Assembly (NCBI GenBank): GCA_015680685.1
Contig: MNCI01014441.1
Location: 405,577 to 469,576, forward strand
Length of the DNA: 64,000 bases
Origin: Gnetum montanum
Taxonomy: Eukaryota > Streptophyta > Gnetopsida > Gnetales > Gnetaceae
Reading direction: 5' to 3'
In this document: piece by piece, positions 11,721 to 23,662 of the stretch
Numbering within the stretch: position 1 is the first letter of the stretch
Layout of the letters: each line of letters starts with the position of its first letter
Program-made: the position numbers and the translations under genes
Notes under the pieces: generated by a model
Database searches by the model: none
What the model was told of the DNA's origin: nothing
The model's input: the letters and a program-made list of their open reading frames with translations, nothing else

Positions 11721-13300
11721 GTTCATTTGTTAACTAATAAAAAAATGGTTCTTCATTAATCTTATTGTCCCATAGCAACTAAGAGAATTAATCTACAACT
11801 ATGTTCTTAGTGCCTTTCATGTCAAGCATTGTAATGTAAACTTCTTGCAAGGTCACTAGCCATTGTATTACATAAGGAATAATTGATAACTTATTCATGA
11901 GGAATTTTATTGCACTATGATCTATGTGCACAAACATCAGATAACCAAGCACATAGTACCTCAACTTCTCAAGTGCATGTACCACTACTAATGAAGCATC
12001 AATTGGCTACATCAATGGGATCATGTCGACGCAGTTGCCTTAACACAATCACATCAACACAGCCACGAGATCTCGTTGATAGAAGGTTTGCTACATTGCC
12101 ATGTACCCATCAATGCATTGTTTATTTTTACCTATAAATACACATGCTCCCACTATGTATTCGCATTCTTTTGTCAATAGAGGAGCCGAACTCTTGCAAT
12201 TTTATTCTGTAGTCTTAGAAAATAATCAATGAGTGCCTACAATGTGGATCTGAGTCAGTTGTATGGCATCTTATTTGAGTGGCAATGTACCTCAACACAT
12301 TCCATGAATGGCAATAAGATCAAGATTGATTCTTATTCATTGCAGCACTTTGACTTAAATTAAATTTACTTTCCATGCAATTTAGTTTTCATGTACTTAG
12401 TTAATATTTACATTTCCATGCACATTAATCAATTGGCAGAATGAGTGCGACCAGTTTCTAGCATAAACACGTATTTTCTTGGTAATCCTAGTAGCATCAT
12501 TACTTGATTCACCTAATAGCATAGTGCTTGGTAATCCCAATAATGGATACGTGGATTCAGGACATGTACGATAAGCTGGGAATGGACACTCATCACCCGT
12601 AAGCTAGTTTAGACTTTATCTTCCTATAGTTAATTAGATTAAATAATTAATTTCTCAGTTATCATTAGGCCAAAACAACATCAACAATCATATTCCTAAC
12701 TTTGGACTACACCATACATGATAAAGCTACCACTAGTCCAAGTGGGAAGATAGCAAATTACAATTAATGCTTAATGATCTAGATGCACAACTAATCCCAT
12801 CCATGAAATTCAACCAAATCATACGTGAATGCTTGTGATTCGTATGGTTGGACATAGGGGGTACCCACCATTCATCAACTACCATTAGTCATTTTTCAAT
12901 TATGATGTAGTTTAACTATGCACTTGAAATGTTCTTACTTATGCTATGGATGTATTATAGATATTTTTTATCATTCATTTTCATAAGCACAGTTCCCGAT
13001 GCATAGTTGGATGCATCTATCATGATGTAGAATGGTTTGGATCAATTAGGAGCTTGTATAATTAGAGTTTTTAGAAGCTTTTTCTTTAAAATTTCAAATG
13101 CTTGGTCATATTATATGGTCCATTGGAATGGTGCATCATTTTTTATTAACTCTACCAATGATATAGTAATCTTGGAAAAATTTTTAATAAAGCAACTATA
13201 GTGCCTAATATGTCCAAGGAATGATCTAATATCTTTTACTATTTGTGACCTTTTTGCAATTCCTTGGATAACTCCAATCTTTTTTGGATCAACTTCTAGT
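11720..13300 (-). pseudogene. RNase H remnant of element C, split by a solo LTR
   Basis: On 11985-11788 the product HALEKLRYYVLGYLMFVHIDHSAIKFLMNK is typical of Ty3/gypsy RNase H. The reading continues on the other side of the solo LTR at 12883-13300, which aligns with B 21400-21700 (the MTDASDYALG region at B 21530). The target duplication ACTAC marks the interruption. Confidence 0.7.
11989..12877 (+). mobile_element. Solo LTR, Athila-like, plus orientation
   Basis: This 889-bp LTR reads opposite to its neighbours. It starts TAATGAAGC (TG decayed to TA) and ends CCACCATTCATCA, the reverse complement of the A/B LTR start. It is flanked by a perfect 5-bp duplication ACTAC (11984-11988 and 12878-12882). 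A plus-strand TATA box TATAAATA lies at 12133-12140, about 145 bases from the start, matching its position in element A. There is no internal region, as expected after LTR-LTR recombination. Confidence 0.88.
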
Positions 13301-14000
13301 CCTTTTTATGATAACCAATGCCCAAGAATAAGACCCTCTTAGATCATCAAATGGCTTTTTTGCTAACTGAGATTAAGATTCATCTATAAATAATGCTTCA
13401 AGAATTGCTGAAGATAATCTAATGCCTACTTATAATTAGAATCATAGGTGAAGAAGTCATCCATGAAGACTTCTATACCATTACTATTCAACTGCTAAAA
13501 AATACTAAGGACAAGACATTCAGAGGTTGTGGGTTCATCACATAGACCAAAATGCATCTTCTTTAATGCAAAAAATCCCCCATGGATTTATGAATATTGT
13601 TTGGTCATGGAATTTTGGAACTATTTGAATTTGATTATATTCACTATATCTCTCTAGAAAATTTTAGTATTTATCTCCTACAATTGCATCCAACATTTGG
13701 TTAGCAAATAGAAATGAAAATTGATCTTTGAAAGTTATCATGTTTAACTACTTGAAATCAATGTAGATCCTCAACTAGCTTTCCTTTCTAGGCACAATTA
13801 GAAATGATCTCATCCACTTATTGTCCATCATAGGATATATAAATCTCATTTTTATGAGCTTCTTAACCTCTTTCTTCATTGTCTACTTTAACTTGCAATT
13901 TTGTCTACGTTGTGGCTAGCATCTAAGCTTGATGGTAGGATTTATGTAAATTTTATATTGGCATATGTGTGGATCTATTCTGATTATTTCATCATATAAA
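13300..14000 (-). pseudogene. Reverse transcriptase remnant of element C
   Basis: Minus-strand translation near 13465-13445 gives EVFMDDFF, the catalytic YxDD-type box in the FMDDF form also seen in element B (21983-21997). The block at 13556-13860 aligns with B 22080-22370, which encodes the LDGYNGYNQI and PWGMFAYKQMPFGLCNA motifs. Many stops are present. Confidence 0.7.
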
Positions 14001-14449
14001 TAAGTAAAGATTGTTAGCCATTTATTAAACATGTCAAGTAACCTTTATTTCTATTCTTATGTGAGCTAGGCATTGATAATCAATGACTTGTCATATTCTA
14101 AAAATAAAACATACTCAAGATATTCTTGCAATGTTTCGAGTTCTATAAGTTCTAATTCTATTTTTTCTAGAATTTTCAACATTTTCCAATCCATCACTTC
14201 CTTTTATCTATTTTTTTCTTGGGAAGGTTGCTACTTAATGCACTTCATCTCATTTGTTCTATTAATATAATCATTTGTAAGGGCTTCATGCAATTCCATG
14301 CATATTATAGACTTGCATCTCTTATAAGCTATTAGCCACTAGCTGTCTTCTTACTTAGTGATTGTTACATACATGAACTTATTCATACACACTTTTTCTT
14401 CACATGAATTACATGTTATGATGTTTCATTATTTGACTGTCCAAGTCCT

Positions 14450-15890
14450 CTACATGTAATTTGCATCATGTATCATTGTATCATTGTACATAATGCATGA
14501 AACTCTTTTCTTCTCGATCAATTCATGCTCATTTTCCTTGAAAGTTTTCAAGAAAATATCTTTGATCATAAGCTTAGCATCAATTGTGCTTAGCTAGGCT
14601 CTTCTCATAATGATATGAAACTTTATTTTATAATTATCAACCTAAATCATCAAGAAATATACTAGGCATGACCACAGATTAATTGTGGTTAGAATGTCCT
14701 TCACATGTCCTAAGGAAATAATGATAAACTAATTTGCAAGCTTTAACCTAATGTTGCACTTTTTAAGTGAAAATATGTTCCATGCTTATACATCTTCTAG
14801 AAGATCAAGTTTATGCTAGAACTTAAATTTGACAAAGCTTTGTAAGGTGCATTCCTGGTAATCTGTAAGTAAATGAGGAGCCTTCTAGGATTTGTTCTTT
14901 TCTTGTGAAGGTTACCAACTTTAATCTAATCATTTATGACATGGATTAACATTATAGTTATCATGCTCGCACTTTAGTTTGAAGGTAGCTCATTAGAATG
15001 ATTAAATGAAATTGGAATTAAAGTGGGCTCCATAGCCACTAATGCTTACATTGGTTTAGGTGGACTAATAAGTTTAAAGAAAGGACATTTCAATGGCTTA
15101 TGCTTGGAAGCACTTGAATTTTCATCCACTTGCATGTGTGTAACTCTGGTAGCATTTTTATGATTTGACTATAGAGGTATCTTGCCTTGCATTTATGGAG
15201 GTGGAATTAGAGAAAGAGGAGTATGTGATGGTTGAGAAGGCATGGGATGTGAATGTAGAGGATAGAAGTATGATTCAACTCTAGGAGTAGAAGGCCTATG
15301 GTATTCTAATGGATAATAGTAGTGGAAAGAATGGGCTTGAGTAGTTGCATCACTAGGAGAAACATTGTTAGATATAATATCTATATGGATCTAAGGCTGT
15401 AAGGATACTACTATCTTGGTGGTGGTATCCTCCATGACTGTGGGTTTTACCACTATTAATAATACTACTACTCATGTTGAGATGGAGCTCCACTTGGATA
15501 GTATTGTTGAGTGTAGAACTATTTGTAGATGCCTTATAGATAAGATAATCTCTTAGGCATCTACTTTTTTGTGAACTTTGGGTTCAATGCATACATTCAT
15601 AACTCCTCTAAATGTGACATGAGAAGGCAACATCCCTTAAGCTATTCATATTGGTAAAGTCACATCTATTAAATTTGAATCATCAACCTTCTCTATAACA
15701 ACAGCTTTGTCCTTTTTCCTATATATGTCCTTTCCTATTACCTTTTTCTTCTTGTCATTATCTCATGTAATGACCTGCCCTACTTTATTCTCTACTATTT
15801 TTAATGCAATTGAAAATATTTCATCCATTGACTCTCACATTTTCTCCACCTTTGCTACAATGTCTTAAACAAATTTCTATATTGTTCATG
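14450..15890 (-). pseudogene. Protease and gag remnant of element C
   Basis: Nucleotide alignment with B 22880-23340 (protease) and A 7150-7900 (gag linker and zinc-knuckle part, e.g. the GGCAACATCCC block at 15629 and 7632) identifies this stretch. No frame longer than about 65 codons survives. Similarity stops near 15890. Confidence 0.6.
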
Positions 15891-16374
15891 CAATGTGTCC
15901 AAGTACAAAGCACTCAAATAAAGATAAAATTCTACAAAATTAAACTAGTAGAGTTTTCCTACAATTGATGAATTAGATCTCATAAATGTGGTAGGTGGTT
16001 TATTTATACAGCCATTTATGACTATTGCATCAATGATGATGCATTAATGTAGCTACATTTATTCTAATGTATCAACACAACCAACTAAAATATTGTTCAT
16101 CAAGCACATCTTAATTATCCCCTCTATTCTAACAATTCTCTTCTTACTATATGTAGTACCTAATATCCTCTCTATATGCACTATCCCCTATACAAAACAT
16201 CCCAAAGGCGTAAGGCTTTTTCACACCCTTTTTTGTGTCATTTTTATTTTCAAATGTCATAATGTTTATGTAACAAATACCTCTAACTAAGGGTTTGTAA
16301 AGAGTTTAAATGAACCTAAATATCATATGGATCCTATGTACTACTCTTATTCCCATACCCTCTAATATAAACAA
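15891..16374. other. Unassigned; possible truncated LTR
   Basis: This AT-rich stretch has a GAGTTTTCCTAC block followed by TTTATTTATACAGCC near 15990, reminiscent of the TATA region of the element B LTR (GAGTTTTGCTAC ... GTATTTATAGGCC). No LTR termini or duplication are visible, so the assignment is weak. Confidence 0.3.
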
Positions 16375-17071
16375 AAAATTAAAAAATAAAAAATAAACTA
16401 GAAAAAAAATAATAATAAATAAATTAAATTATCAATAAAGACTTAAGAGACAAAAAAGAAATATTCATCATAATCCTAGCCTTGTCCAAACAAAATAGGG
16501 CCATCTACATGAATTCGTTTTTGTCACTCGCCTCTACGAAGAGCTAAATCTTTTTTTTTTATTTGTATTTTCTTCAAATCATCTTCAACCATTTTTTTCT
16601 CATGTCTTCTTTGGTCCTTCTTTTGGTGACTTTCCTAAAGTAGTGATGTAGAAACCTTGTTTATCGGCTTAGTGTTTGATCTTCTTTGTACATGTCCAAA
16701 CTATCTAAGCCATCATTCTTGTAGCTTATCAGAAATAGTAGCCACTTTAAATCTTCCTTTAATGTCTATATTACATATTTTATATCTTCTAGTAACATTC
16801 AACATTCATTGAAGCATTTACATTTCTACCATATTGATTTGTTATTCATGTCTCTTTTGTATTGCCCAACATTCAACACCATATAAGATAGCACGCTTGA
16901 TTGCTATGCTATAAAATTTCCCTTTCAATTTTATTGGTATTCTTTTATCACATAGAACACCATTATCCTATCTCCATTTTGATCATCCAGCCTCAATTCT
17001 ATTTCTAATATCTTTATCAACTTCACTATATGATTGGAGGATTGATCTTAGGTAGCAAAACTATTTACAGT
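16375..17071 (-). mobile_element. L1-type LINE fragment (3' end, RT C-terminus)
   Basis: Minus-strand translation gives a chain typical of plant L1-like LINE ends: LKGKFYSIAIKRAILYGVECWAIQ, then LRWFGHVQRR, a basic EKKMVEDDLKK stretch and a QKRIHVDGPI remnant of the terminal WxxRIHVADP motif. The 3' UTR is AT-rich toward 16375. The LINE is cut on its 5' side by the LTR of element B at 17072; the remainder would lie past the right end of the window if B inserted into it. Confidence 0.75.
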
Positions 17072-18102
17072 TGATGAGTGGAAAGGTACCCCTATGCTCA
17101 ACCATATGAATATGAGCATTTCACACATGATCTAGTCGAATTCCAAGGACTAAGTACTTATGCACCCTTGTGGAACAAAGACAGGTCGATTGATTGTTGT
17201 CTTCCCAAGCTTACCTATATGTNAGACAGGTCGATTGATTGTTGTCTTCCCAAGCTTACCTATATGTCACGATTGTATGGTTAAGTAAGCTTGAGGCATA
17301 TGATTTTTATAGCTTTTATGTTTTTATGTCCTACGCTAGTAAGGGAGAAGAGAGATAACTAAGTGACTAATTTATCTTAACTTCTCATTAACTAAGTTCT
17401 AACTAATCTTAACACCAGTATCTATTCTCACATACTGTACACATCCTAAACCAGTGTAACACTGCTAGGATTACCAAATGCTAATCGTTACTGGGTTACC
17501 AACTGTTATACACATGCTTGAAGTGATCGTACTGAGTGTAATTTAACAATTTACTTAATTGATCAAAATGGATTACTATGATAATAACAAAAATGTAAAG
17601 TGCATAAAATAAAATAAATGCATAAGAAAATAAAATAAAAGAAATGTGTAAGAAAAAAAATCTCAAGTGTTGCAAGGATGAATCAAAGAGCTCGTCTTTA
17701 TTACCGTACACAAGGTGTGCTCAGGTACACAATGCTTGAATAAAGATCCATCCACACTTCAACCTCCTACCGCGAGCACTTGGAAATTACTCTAATCTTC
17801 AAACAGATTAATAGAGTTTTGCTACTTAACTGCTACTAGACTTCCTTTTGACTCCTTCTTCTGAATTACTCCCTATTGTGCACCTGGGCACTGTATTTAT
17901 AGGCCTAGGAGTAACCCGGAAATAACTGCACAAATAATAACCACTCTAATAATTAAAGTAACCACTCTAATAATTAGAGTAAGTGCTTTAATAATAACCA
18001 CTCTAATAATTAGAGTAACTGCTCTAATAATTCGATTAACTGCTCTAATAATAACCACTCTAATAATTAGAGTAATTGCTCTAAGAATAACCACTCTCAT
18101 CA
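17072..18102 (-). repeat. 3' LTR of element B
   Basis: The LTR runs from TGATGAGTGGAAAGG to CTCTCATCA. It is related to the A LTRs, with the same opening 45 bases and internal blocks. The PPT on its right (TGTGGGGCTA on minus) makes it the 3' LTR. The minus-strand TATA box is at 17894-17901. Length is inflated by a 44-bp artefactual duplication around the N at 17223. Confidence 0.88.
17925..18095. repeat. TCTAATAATTAGAGT palindromic repeat in element B LTR
   Basis: Repeated ACCACTCTAATAATTAGAGTAA units contain the inverted pair CTCTAAT/ATTAGAG. They occupy the U3 start, where element A carries GCGATATCGC repeats. Open frames here are low-complexity artefacts. Confidence 0.85.
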
Positions 18103-19745
18103 TAGCCCCACAACTGAATGAAAACTTGTCCTCGAGTTCCTTACAAAATATTGGGAAGGTATGGGATTATTGACTAATTAACAACTAATGGTGTAATGGG
18201 ATGATAGACCCAACATGCCTAGTGAACGGATCAATAAGCATATTACAACATTAGTGTTCATGACCATTGTGGTGAACACTTGTACATAAATAACATACAA
18301 ACCTTTATTTGATAGTTTGTAGAGAAAGAGAGAGAGAGAAAATGAAGCGTGTTGCCGCCAATGCTAATATTGCACCTTCTGTTGATTATCCATAGCCATG
18401 CCACCAAACTTGCTCCTTTTGTAAATGCTCTAGTTCCAGTCCATCCTGACTACTTCCTCCAAGCCCAGCTCATTGTTTGTATGATTACAATCTGCACACA
18501 CAACACAGTCAATCACAAATGAGCAAAGATAGATAAACCATAATGCAATTGATACCTTGCCTTAATATGAACTACATTGGCTAAGTTGTGGTTATGGCAG
18601 AAATTGGTTTGAAGATTTATCTTAGGTGACTACCCAAGGTGTAGGGGTTATGCAAATCATAAAATGGAGAAAATTGAAAAATTTGTGCCAAGGCCCCCAT
18701 GACTAAGAGTGAACCTCCAATAGCTATAAGATGGAAAAACATGAGTAACAAGAAAGATGAAAAATATCAATGGCAATGCCAATAAAATGGATTTCATGGA
18801 TGGGGATGAAACAAGAAATGATTAATTGTAGGAAATATTTAAGGAAAATAAGTTAACAATTGCACCAAAAAGGAATGCCAGTGGGTCCTCCCCAAAGCAA
18901 GCTCATGCCTTTTATGCCCTAACAAACCTAGAAACCAAAGAGCCCATAGGCTCTAAGAATGTCATTTGAAAGCAAGAGTTAAAAACTTACCCACAAGAAT
19001 TCACCAAAGAAAAATAATGCATCAACCTAGAACGGACTAATGATTGGCAATGAGGTGGAAAATGGAAAGAAAGATGGAGAGGAGAGAATGGAATGGAATC
19101 CCAAGAACAAGGTTGTGTAAAGCTCCTTGTATACTTTATGGTTAATGTAACTGAGTAGAACTCATCCCAAATCTAGAATCAAACAAACCACATCCAGTGA
19201 CCTTGCATCAATACACTTGACCAATCCATCCACCTGAAGTAACAAGAATTCTTCCACAAAAAGTTATCACCATTCCAAAGAGAGTGAGATGGAGAAGTAG
19301 GAAGCGAGAAAGTGCCTTAGTTAGAGGGAACCTTCAAGCATGGGTAACATATCTTTTTAGTTCCATAACTAGTGCTTGTAGTCCATATTGCTTTATTATG
19401 TCTAAGGGGTATGCTTTGAATTCTCACTCTTTTTTTTTTCTTTGCATGAGAACCACACCATGCAAAGACTTATTTTTATTCACTCNTTGCCTATTTTACC
19501 AAAAGAACCATACCTTAATATCATCATCATAATTCAAAGATAAAAACCAAACATTAGCAATCAATATGATATAATTCAGTCGACCATCATGAGCACTTAT
19601 TAGATGACAAATAAAAGCAAATTAAGCAAACATAGAAATAGTAAAAATATGAATGATGGTGTAAAATAAAAATAAGAAAATTTGAAAGAATATGTAAAAC
19701 AAAAAAATGTGTAAAAAAAATTCAAAAAGAACTAAGGGCCTAGAA
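18103..19745 (-). other. 3' non-coding region of element B
   Basis: This region aligns with element A 4285-6150. The N at 19486 replaces about 240 bases still present in A (about 5610-5850). No conserved reading frame is seen. Confidence 0.7.
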
Positions 19746-19748
19746 TAG

Positions 19749-20885
19749 TTAGCATAGGTGGCCATCTCCCCCATGACTAAGTTGGAAGTAGGAGATCTGA
19801 AATAGTGAGCAGGGTTGTCCATCAAGAGAGGTAGCATGTGTACTGGCTATCCTAAGCTCATGGAAAGGTTTGGTTTGTTGCACGCTAACCAAAAGTTTCT
19901 TATCCAGGCTCTTGGGTTTGTATATTGTCGTGGCCCCTAAAGGAAAAGTTGCATAAATAATGTAAGATCCTTCCCACAATGTTTGAAATTTAGTACGTTG
20001 TGGCACATGTGTGGGATTCCAGTAGAGAACCTTATCTCCTGGCTGATATTTAACTTTCCTAATTCTCAGGTCATGACATTGTTTATTGAAAGCCTTATGC
20101 AATTCATTAGATGACAGGGTAGCTAATTTGTTTTCATCTAGTAAGTTAAGGATTACTAACCATTGTTTCTATGCTAGATTAAGGTCAAGGTTGAGGTCAC
20201 GTGCCATGGATAGTGTACAAAGCTCAGTTTGAATGGGATGCATTCGTAATTTACCATACACTAACTCATAGGGAGAGTAGCCTATAGGGAGTTTCCATGT
20301 GTAGTGGTATGCCCAAAGAGCATCATTTAGTTTAGTGCTCCAATCTCGCCTAAACTTGCTAATGGTTCTTATCAATATCTTCATAATCTCCTTGTTGGTG
20401 AATTTTGCTTGATCGTTCACTTGGGGGTGGTATGGTGTAGTCAATTTATGCTCAACCCCTAAGAGTTGCATTAATTTTTGAAAATTTGCACATGTGAAGT
20501 GTGTATCATTGTCTAAAATAAGTGCACACAGCATACCAAACCTATTTATGATTTGTTGTTGAACAAATCGTGTAGCTGTAGATGATGTACAATTTTTAAC
20601 AGTAGCTGCTTCAGCCCATTTTGTTAGGTAATCAATGACAACAATAATATAAGCTTTTCCATTGGACATTAATGTAATTAGCCCCATAAAATCAATTCCC
20701 CAAATGTCAAAGGGTTCTAATGGTTGAATCCATTGTTGCGGACCCTCCATTCTAGCAGTCATTCCCCTATCACATTGACGGCACTCACAAGATTGGACAA
20801 AATGATGGGTGTCCCAAATAATGTAGGCCAGTAATATCTTACAAGCAAGATCTTGATGTCTGTTCATCTACCAGTGTAATGACCC
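19749..20885 (-). pseudogene. Integrase of element B
   Basis: Order on the minus strand: zinc-finger end SCECRQCDRGM, core WGIDFMG (first Asp), LDNDTHF (second Asp), PYHPQVNDQAK, then the C-terminal KVKYQPGDKVLYWNP region. The catalytic Glu expected in the NGQAE motif is Lys (NDQAKFTNKE), so this copy would be inactive even if read through. A 232-codon frame (20867-20169) holds the core and a 117-codon frame (20102-19749) the C-terminus. They are separated by stops and a frame change. Confidence 0.88.
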
Positions 20886-21169
20886 CCATAAGGACCCTCA
20901 TGAGCATCTTAGAGAACTCGTAGTTGATCTATATCGGGAGCACACCATCGAACCAAGCCATCAAGACACACTTTGTAAAGTTGCCCATTGATTTCCATAA
21001 AGTACTTGGCTCAATGAAGAAATAGTTGTTTCTTATTATGGTTTAACTCTTGTGGTGTTTCTTGGGTAAGGAGATAGGTAAGAATGCTACTGTACCAGTT
21101 TGTCTTCGTGGGTGATTGATTATTCACTACACCAGAAAAGAGGAATTCATCAGGAAAATAATCAGAAAT

Positions 21170-21690
21170 TGGAGACTTGTCCTCTTTGTTATCCCATCAC
21201 AACCAAGATAAATGATTAGCAACTACATTATTAGTACCTTTACGATCGATCATCGTAAGATCAAACTCTTATAAGATTACAAGCCATCATATGATATGAG
21301 GGCTTACCATTGGCTTATTCATGAGGAACCTTATTGCACTATGATCTGTATGTATATATACTTTATATCCCAATACATAGTGTCTAAACTTTTCTAGTAC
21401 AAACACTATAGCCATTAATTCTTTCTCTATGGTAGTGTAGTTAAGTTGTGCACCAACGATACTTCTACTTGCACAGTGGATGTAATAAGGATGCTTCTAG
21501 TCATCTAACTGTGTAAGTACGACTCCTAAGGCATAGTCAGATGCATCAGTCATGTTATGGAATGGTTTGGACCAATCAAGAGCTTGTAGAATGGGTGTTT
21601 CTATTAGCTTATGTTTCAGAGTTTGAAAAGCTAATTCACATTTCCTAGTCCACTCGAAAGGTACGTCCTTTTTTGTTAATTCCACCAATG
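21170..21690 (-). pseudogene. RNase H of element B
   Basis: Readable motifs in order: VPFEWTRKCELAFQTLKHKL (RT connection), MTDASDYALGVVLTQ (first catalytic Asp), TDHSA and NNVVANHLSWL, where the usual last Asp (VADHLS) is Asn. Interspersed stops make it non-functional. It removes the RNA strand of the replication hybrid in intact relatives. Confidence 0.8.
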
Positions 21691-22500
21691 GTTTGGCAAC
21701 CTTTGAAAAGTTCTCTATAAATATCCTATAGTAGCCAGTATGTCCAAGGAATAACCGAATATCTTTGATAATTTCCAGTTGTCAAGTAATTTCTTGGATA
21801 AGTTTGATTTTCTCAGGGTCTACCTCTATCCCTATGTGTGAGATTTTGTGCCCTAGTACTACGCCTTCTTAGGCTATCAAATGGCTTTTCTGCCAATTGA
21901 GCCCCAAATTGGTTTCTACACATCTTTTTAACACTTGCTCCAACCAATCGAAGGCTTGATCAAAGTTTGCTCCATAAGTGGAGAAGTCATCCATAAAGAC
22001 CTCCACGCCATTTCCTAACTGCTATTGGAATATGCTTAGAACTAGTCGGTGAAATGTTGCAAGGGCATTGCACAAGCCAAATGGCATCTGTTTGTATGCG
22101 AACATTCCCCAAGGATTGGTGAACGTAGTATTGGCTTGATCTTCTGGGGCTATTTGTATTTGATTATAGCCATTGTATCCATCTAGAAAACTGTAGTAGC
22201 GATGCCCTGCAATGGTTTCTAAGACTTGGTCAACAAATGGCAATAGAAAGTGATCTTTGAATGTTGCCATATTCAGTAGCCTAAAATATATGCACACCCT
22301 CCATTTGCCTCCCTTTTTAGGCACAATAACTAAGGGGCTAACCCATTCGCTATCAGTAATGGAGTACATGAACCCAGCCTTAAGAAGCTATTCGATTTCT
22401 TCCTTAACTACTTGTTTCAACTTATGGTTCAATCGCCTCTACGGTTGTCTTCAAGGCTTCATGGAGGGGTCAGTGTAAATTCTTTGTTGGCATATCCTAG
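21690..22500 (-). pseudogene. Reverse transcriptase of element B
   Basis: Motifs in order: WVSPLVIVPKKGGKWRVCI, FLDGYNGYNQI (catalytic Asp), PWGMFAYKQMPFGLCNA and FMDDF at 21983-21997 (the YxDD box). A 115-codon frame covers the fingers/palm. Stops after SIFQ and in the downstream LGH region interrupt it. The length and order are normal for Athila pol. Confidence 0.85.
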
Positions 22501-22879
22501 GATCTATTTTAGTTAATTTGAGATATGACCAAGCAAAGGCTTCTAACCGTTTATTTATTACCTTCAGTAGTTCTTCTTTTTATTGAGGAGCAAGCTTAGC
22601 GTTGATAATTACCAGTTTTCTATTTTTAAGGAACATGTATTCCATACCAATGGGCAATGGTTTCAGCTCAAGAGGCTCTTGCTTAAATTTCTTAGGGATT
22701 TCCAACTTCCCTCAGTTGATAATTTCAAGGTTAAGACTTGGAAGTTGGTGGACTTGCTCTAATGCGTCTATGCTATCGATGTAAGCACAAGTCAAACCCT
22801 CAGTTGGTTCCATGCATATGAGTGAACTACTTTCTTGATTAGCTATCAACCACTGGGTGTCTTCCGATCATGTGGCTAT

Positions 22880-23662
22880 TGCATATAGGCATCTTTGTAT
22901 GTTAATCACTTGTGCACACTAATTGCATGCAGGCAATGCTAAACTTTTCACAAACCATGACCTCTGCATGCAATTACACCCTATGTCATTGTATGATGCA
23001 CAGAACTTTCTTCTTCTAGATCTTTCCAAATGTATTTTCCTTTGATATTTCTAAAGAAAGATCATGAATTCCTAGGCATGCATTGATGGTGCTTAGCCAA
23101 GCTCTTCCCATTATGATTGGGAAGTCCCCCTTACCATTGTTTACCTAAATCACTAGGAAGTCAGCTAGGTACAACCACCGACAAACAGTGGTAACAATGT
23201 CTTCCACCAGTCCCAATGGGACAGTGATGGACTGGCTGGCCAACTCTAGATGGATATTGCTCTTTCTCAATGGAGGTAAGTTCCAGGCCTTGTACATTTC
23301 TTGAGAAATCAAGTTGACACTAGAACCTAAATCTAAAAGAGCCTTGCACGGTGCATTTTTAGCAATTTATAAGTATATCAAAGGACTCCAAAGATCAGAG
23401 AATTTCCTAGGAAGGTGGTCAGCTTTGATCCAATTGGTGATGGCATGTGTTACCATGACCATATGCATTGAGTGCGGTGATTGGGTTGAAGGGGGCTCTG
23501 AAGTTTTAATTGATACTAAGGCCTCTAAGAAATCAGCCGCTTGTGATTGCAATGGCTTGGTTGGTCTATTGGTTCTAAAGAAAGGTTTTTTCTTCATGTG
23601 GTTATTGGAACTAATAGTAGGTTGAGAGTTAACAGCCCTTGTGGCATTACGTTACTATGGCT
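22880..23662 (-). pseudogene. Protease and gag linker of element B (5' part cut off)
   Basis: The active-site sequence reads LDLGSSVNLIS near 23325, the DLGAS-like form of Athila proteases, followed by LELASQSITVPLGLVEDI and IIMGRAWLSTI. Upstream is the gag linker (MKKKPFFRTNRPTKP). It stops at 23662, where T1 is inserted, and resumes at 62414. Confidence 0.8.

Larger units (their letters stand above)
10514..15890 (-). mobile_element. Element C: decayed Athila-like element
   Basis: This is an internal region in minus orientation: integrase C-terminus at the left, then RNase H, RT, protease and part of gag to the right. It aligns with element B (19860-23660) and the gag of A, but it is AT-rich and riddled with stops, so it is the oldest Athila copy here. 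It is interrupted by element A (left part at about 3200-3412) and by a solo LTR (11989-12877). Neither of its own LTRs is recognisable; gag breaks off near 15890. Confidence 0.75.

Noticed and set aside
17179-17267. 44-bp tandem duplication in the element B LTR
   Set aside because: The copies are identical and separated by a single N, so it is an assembly artefact.
17897-18103. 68-codon minus-strand frame rich in IIRVV repeats
   Set aside because: It is translation of the palindromic TAATAATTAGAGT repeat in the LTR of element B.
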